Source: CAZLBV01 sp964557845 | Lineage (GTDB): Bacteria; Acidobacteriota; Aminicenantia; Aminicenantales; Aminicenantaceae | Reading direction: 5' to 3' | NCBI GenBank assembly: GCA_964557845.1 | Contig: CAZLBV010000163.1 | Span: 1 to 8,056, forward strand | DNA length: 8,056 nt | Shown here: piece by piece, positions 5,856-8,056 of the stretch | How positions within the stretch are numbered: the first letter of the stretch is position 1 | Layout: every line of letters starts with the position of its first letter | The notes under the pieces: model-generated | What the model saw: the letters and a program-made list of their open reading frames with translations, nothing else | Database searches by the model: none | Told to the model about the DNA's origin: nothing | Program-made: the position numbers and the translations under genes

Positions 5856-6609
5856 ACGAACTGTTGTTTTTCTGAGTCTTATGATGACTTTGTCTTCTTT
5901 TCTATTTTTGTGGTCGGTTCAAAGTGGCATTTCTGAAATGAATGTTGTGGTTTGGTTCATCGACAGGGATGACTTGCGGGCAGGATCTCCCCCTTCAGAT
6001 TTAGTACTGGGAGTACATGTAAGCCAAGATGTTTTATATAAGCTGTCTGATGAAACCGGGGTTTTAAAGGGAGGACGTTTTTTTCCCGGATTAAACACCC
6101 TGAGTTTAAGTGCAGAAAATTTATTTGAAAAATCCGGAGAACATATTTTTTATCTAGAGGTTAAATCCGGTTCTTTAATCCAAAAAGAAGAATTAGAGAT
6201 TTCTGTGCAGATGCCGGAGATCGAAGAACAGCCACCGTCACCCGAGCGGGAAGAAATTCGTAATTTTGAATACAAAATTGCAATGTACTTAGGGGAAAAG
6301 ATGATAGCTTCGAGTACAAAGATCATAAAGGAAAAAGCCCCTCCAAAAGTGGAGATGCCCAAATATAAGGCAAGATGGGAACCTTTTGGCCCTCCAGTGG
6401 ATAATATCCCTTCTAACAATTCCTTTCCTATCTTGGGTGCGGCTGCGGCTGCAGCTAAGCTGATCAAAGATTTAGTGGACAGAGAGAGTGAAGAAAATGT
6501 GGTTAAACCACTTATCAAGTTACGGCAGATCAATGTGAGCTTTAAACGTCTCGATGCTGCCGGCTCCAAAAAAGAAATAAACGCTGTGGTCACCCTCCGT
6601 CAGAAATGA
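5848..6609 (+). CDS. unrecognised exported protein, coupled to the TonB-like gene
   Basis: I do not recognise this 253-residue protein. Residues 1-28 look like a signal peptide or N-terminal anchor (MIKR, then a hydrophobic core to about 24), so it is probably periplasmic or membrane-tethered. No lipoprotein Cys is seen. Residues 32-121 alternate polar and hydrophobic stretches (MNVVVWFIDRDDL, LVLGVHVSQDVLYKL, GLNTLSLSAENLF, HIFYLEVKSG, ELEISVQM) and fit a beta-sandwich, Ig-like or adhesin-like module. A Pro/Glu-rich spacer follows (122-138, EIEEQPPSPEREE). After that come another strand segment (139-165), a Pro-rich piece (PKYKARWEPFGPPVDNIP) and a low-complexity run of six Ala (198-203) before a basic, strand-rich tail. 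It starts inside the last codons of the TonB-like gene (8-bp overlap) with no ribosome site of its own, so it is likely made by translational coupling and may work with that protein. Confidence 0.75.
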   Translation: MIKRTVVFLSLMMTLSSFLFLWSVQSGISEMNVVVWFIDRDDLRAGSPPSDLVLGVHVSQDVLYKLSDETGVLKGGRFFPGLNTLSLSAENLFEKSGEHIFYLEVKSGSLIQKEELEISVQMPEIEEQPPSPEREEIRNFEYKIAMYLGEKMIASSTKIIKEKAPPKVEMPKYKARWEPFGPPVDNIPSNNSFPILGAAAAAAKLIKDLVDRESEENVVKPLIKLRQINVSFKRLDAAGSKKEINAVVTLRQK

Positions 6610-6611
6610 GG

Positions 6612-6643
6612 TTATTCGTATAGTTCCCAAATAATACGAATAA
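6612..6643. terminator. 10-bp perfect hairpin after the exported protein gene (possible terminator or operator)
   Basis: TTATTCGTAT (6612-6621) and ATACGAATAA (6634-6643) are exact complements around a 12-nt loop, 2 bp after the upstream stop. It is AT-rich and lacks a downstream T tract, so it may not be a standard intrinsic terminator. It could instead be an operator or a transcript-end stabilising hairpin between this operon and carAB. Confidence 0.45.
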
Positions 6644-6678
6644 AGCAAAGTCTGGAAAAGTTCAGGCCAAAATATACT

Positions 6679-6707
6679 TTGATTTTAGGTTTTAGTTGTG
6701 CTATAAG
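6679..6707 (+). promoter_or_regulatory. candidate carAB promoter
   Basis: TTGATT (6679-6684) and TATAAG (6702-6707) are 17 bp apart, matching the sigma70 consensus at 4 of 6 and 5 of 6 positions. It would leave a leader of about 85-90 nt before carA. The leader holds the palindrome AGTTTAAACT (6748-6757) and an AAGTTT/AAACTT inverted repeat, too weak to name as regulatory. Confidence 0.4.
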
Positions 6708-6801
6708 ATGTGAAATTTTGTTGTGCTGAATGAAGCAGGCAGACCGAAGTTTAAACTGCAAACTTTACAGCGGGAAATCAAATTCGTCGTGAGATTAAAG
6801 A

Positions 6802-7869
6802 ATGTCGGATACTGCTAAACTGATTCTCGAAGATGGAACCATTTTTTCCGGTATATATTTTGGTGCCGGGAAATCAATTTCCGGTGAGGTTGTTTTTAAT
6901 ACCGGGATGGTAGGCTATTATGAATCCTTGACCGATCCCAGTTACAGAGGGCAGATCCTGGTTTTTACTTATCCTTTGATCGGAAATTATGGAGTGCCTG
7001 TTTTTCAAACAGCATTCGAACAGAATGGGAATTTTGAATCGAATAAGATCCAAATATCGGGACTCATTACTGCTGATTATTCTGATGCTCATAACCATTG
7101 GAATTCAAGCCAGAGCTTGTCGGACTGGATGAAAAGCGAAGATATCCCTGGTCTTCATGGGATCGACACGCGGGCGTTGACCAAGAAATTAAGAGAAAAA
7201 GGAACCATATTGGGGAAATTGATAATTAATGAGGATGTTACTTTTTATGATCCCAATGCAGATAATTTGGTCAATAGAGTATCTATCGATAAACCTGTGA
7301 TTCACAATGAAAACGGAGAAAAAACGGTTGTTTTGATCGACTGCGGAGTTAAGTACAGTATTATTCGCTCGTTGATACGGCGAGGGCTCAGAGTAATTCA
7401 AGTGCCTTATGATCATGATTTTTTTGACTCTACATTTGATGGGGTGGTTGTATCCAATGGCCCGGGTGATCCCAAAAAGTGTCCGGAAGTGATCTCTTCC
7501 GTAAAAAGGTGTTTTGAGAAAAATATTCCTGTATTGGGGATATGTTTGGGAAATCAGATAATGGCGTTGGCGGCGGGAGCGGATACCTATAAACTGAAAT
7601 TCGGTCATCGGAGCCAGAACCAGCCGTGTCTGTTAGCCGGGACTAAGAGATGCTATATCACCTCGCAGAATCATGGCTTTGCCGTAAACACAGACTCTCT
7701 GCCTCCAGGATGGATTCCCTGGTTTATCAATGCCAATGACAAAACCAATGAAGGGATCAAGCATGCAGAGAAACCTTTTATGGCGGTTCAATTTCATCCC
7801 GAACACAATCCGGGTCCGGTAGATACCGAATTTATTTTTGATGAATTTATCGAGAGAATGACAAGTTGA
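6802..7869 (+). CDS. carA: carbamoyl-phosphate synthase small (glutaminase) subunit
   Basis: CarA hydrolyses glutamine and channels ammonia to CarB for carbamoyl-phosphate synthesis, feeding pyrimidine and arginine pathways. The 355-residue length fits the family (E. coli CarA is 382). The N-terminal CPSase domain (about 1-150) shows GEVVFNTGMVGYYESLTDPSYRGQILVFTYPLIGNYG-type sequence (28-64) and the conserved HGIDTRALTKKLREKG segment (119-134). A linker leads to a class I glutamine amidotransferase domain with SNGPGDP (218-224), the nucleophile Cys248 in LGICLGNQ (245-252), and FHPEH with His332 and Glu334 completing the triad. All catalytic residues are present. The ATG at 6802 has only a weak upstream GAG; no other in-frame start fits better. 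The stop overlaps the carB TTG start by 4 bp. Confidence 0.97.
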   Translation: MSDTAKLILEDGTIFSGIYFGAGKSISGEVVFNTGMVGYYESLTDPSYRGQILVFTYPLIGNYGVPVFQTAFEQNGNFESNKIQISGLITADYSDAHNHWNSSQSLSDWMKSEDIPGLHGIDTRALTKKLREKGTILGKLIINEDVTFYDPNADNLVNRVSIDKPVIHNENGEKTVVLIDCGVKYSIIRSLIRRGLRVIQVPYDHDFFDSTFDGVVVSNGPGDPKKCPEVISSVKRCFEKNIPVLGICLGNQIMALAAGADTYKLKFGHRSQNQPCLLAGTKRCYITSQNHGFAVNTDSLPPGWIPWFINANDKTNEGIKHAEKPFMAVQFHPEHNPGPVDTEFIFDEFIERMTS

Positions 7870-8056
7870 AAAAAGTCATACTATTAGGCAGTGGTGCCCT
7901 TAAAATTGGTCAGGCGGGTGAATTTGATTACTCCGGAAGCCAGGCAATAAAAGCCTTAAAGGAGGAATCCGTTCAAGTGGTCCTGATAAATCCCAATATC
8001 GCAACCATCCAAACTTCTGATTCATTGGCGGATAAGATCTATTTTCTTCCGGTAAC
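7866..8056 (+). CDS. carB: carbamoyl-phosphate synthase large subunit (3' end outside window)
   Basis: The frame opens with a TTG at 7866 that overlaps the carA stop (TTGA) and runs off the window edge after 63 codons. It encodes the pre-ATP-grasp N-terminus: KKVILLGSGALKIGQAGEF, then DYSGSQAIKALKEE, then VVLINPNIATIQTS and KIYFLPV. This wording is like the Bacteroidota and eukaryotic CPSase large subunits; E. coli-type CarB has [20 protein letters not shown] instead. No better start is available: there is no ATG or GTG before the conserved KKVILLGSGA, so the TTG start is well supported and implies coupling with carA. CarB makes carbamoyl phosphate from bicarbonate, ammonia and two ATP. Confidence 0.95.
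   Translation, partial: MKKVILLGSGALKIGQAGEFDYSGSQAIKALKEESVQVVLINPNIATIQTSDSLADKIYFLPV

Noticed and set aside
6150..6593. 147-codon minus-strand ORF inside the exported protein gene
   Set aside because: It is a shadow of the plus-strand gene; no domain or ribosome site was seen and the plus frame is coupled to the preceding gene.
7189..7608. 139-codon minus-strand ORF inside carA
   Set aside because: carA is unambiguous on the plus strand, and this frame has no family-like sequence.

Overview
The window suggests a diderm (Gram-negative-type) bacterium with an AT-leaning genome. The main clue is a TonB/TolA-type energy-transducing protein, together with a PadR + HAAS-domain membrane protein pair and the tail of a MacB/FtsX-type ABC permease. 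The carB start has the 'SGALKIGQAGEFDYSGSQA' form shared by Bacteroidota and eukaryotic synthetases rather than the E. coli form. This mixture fits deep-branching groups such as Aminicenantota or the wider FCB assemblage, but no ribosomal or other marker gene is present, so the assignment is inference only.

Layout. (1) Positions 2-1554, plus strand: a UbiA-family prenyltransferase (MenA-like, 5' end outside the window) overlaps by 4 bp a CPBP-family intramembrane protease. (2) Positions 1690-2756, minus strand: a GuaD-type guanine/nucleoside deaminase is followed by a conserved acidic protein of unknown function. (3) Positions 2891-3163, plus strand: an orphan C-terminal fragment of an FtsX/MacB-type ABC permease, interpreted as a gene remnant. 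(4) Positions 3264-4619, plus strand: a promoter with an overlapping palindrome drives a PadR-type repressor and a six-TM HAAS-domain protein, 1 bp apart. (5) Positions 4620-4904: an AT-rich intergenic region. (6) Positions 4905-6609, plus strand: a TonB-like protein with an acidic linker overlaps by 8 bp an unrecognised exported protein. (7) Positions 6612-8056, plus strand: a 10-bp perfect hairpin, a candidate promoter, carA, and the first 63 codons of carB, which starts at a TTG overlapping the carA stop.

How the genes work together. Three tightly packed plus-strand pairs look like co-translated units: prenyltransferase/CPBP protease, PadR/HAAS protein, and TonB-like/exported protein; carA/carB is a fourth and is a textbook enzyme pair (carbamoyl phosphate for pyrimidines and arginine). 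PadR and HAAS proteins commonly occur together as a regulatory unit next to ABC exporters; here only a permease stub remains nearby. The TonB-like protein has no ExbB/ExbD in view, so its motor must be encoded elsewhere.

No tRNA, rRNA, CRISPR array, intact insertion sequence or phage gene was seen. The least explained parts are the exported partner of the TonB-like protein, the conserved acidic protein at 1690-2142, and the truncated permease beside an apparently intact PadR/HAAS cassette.
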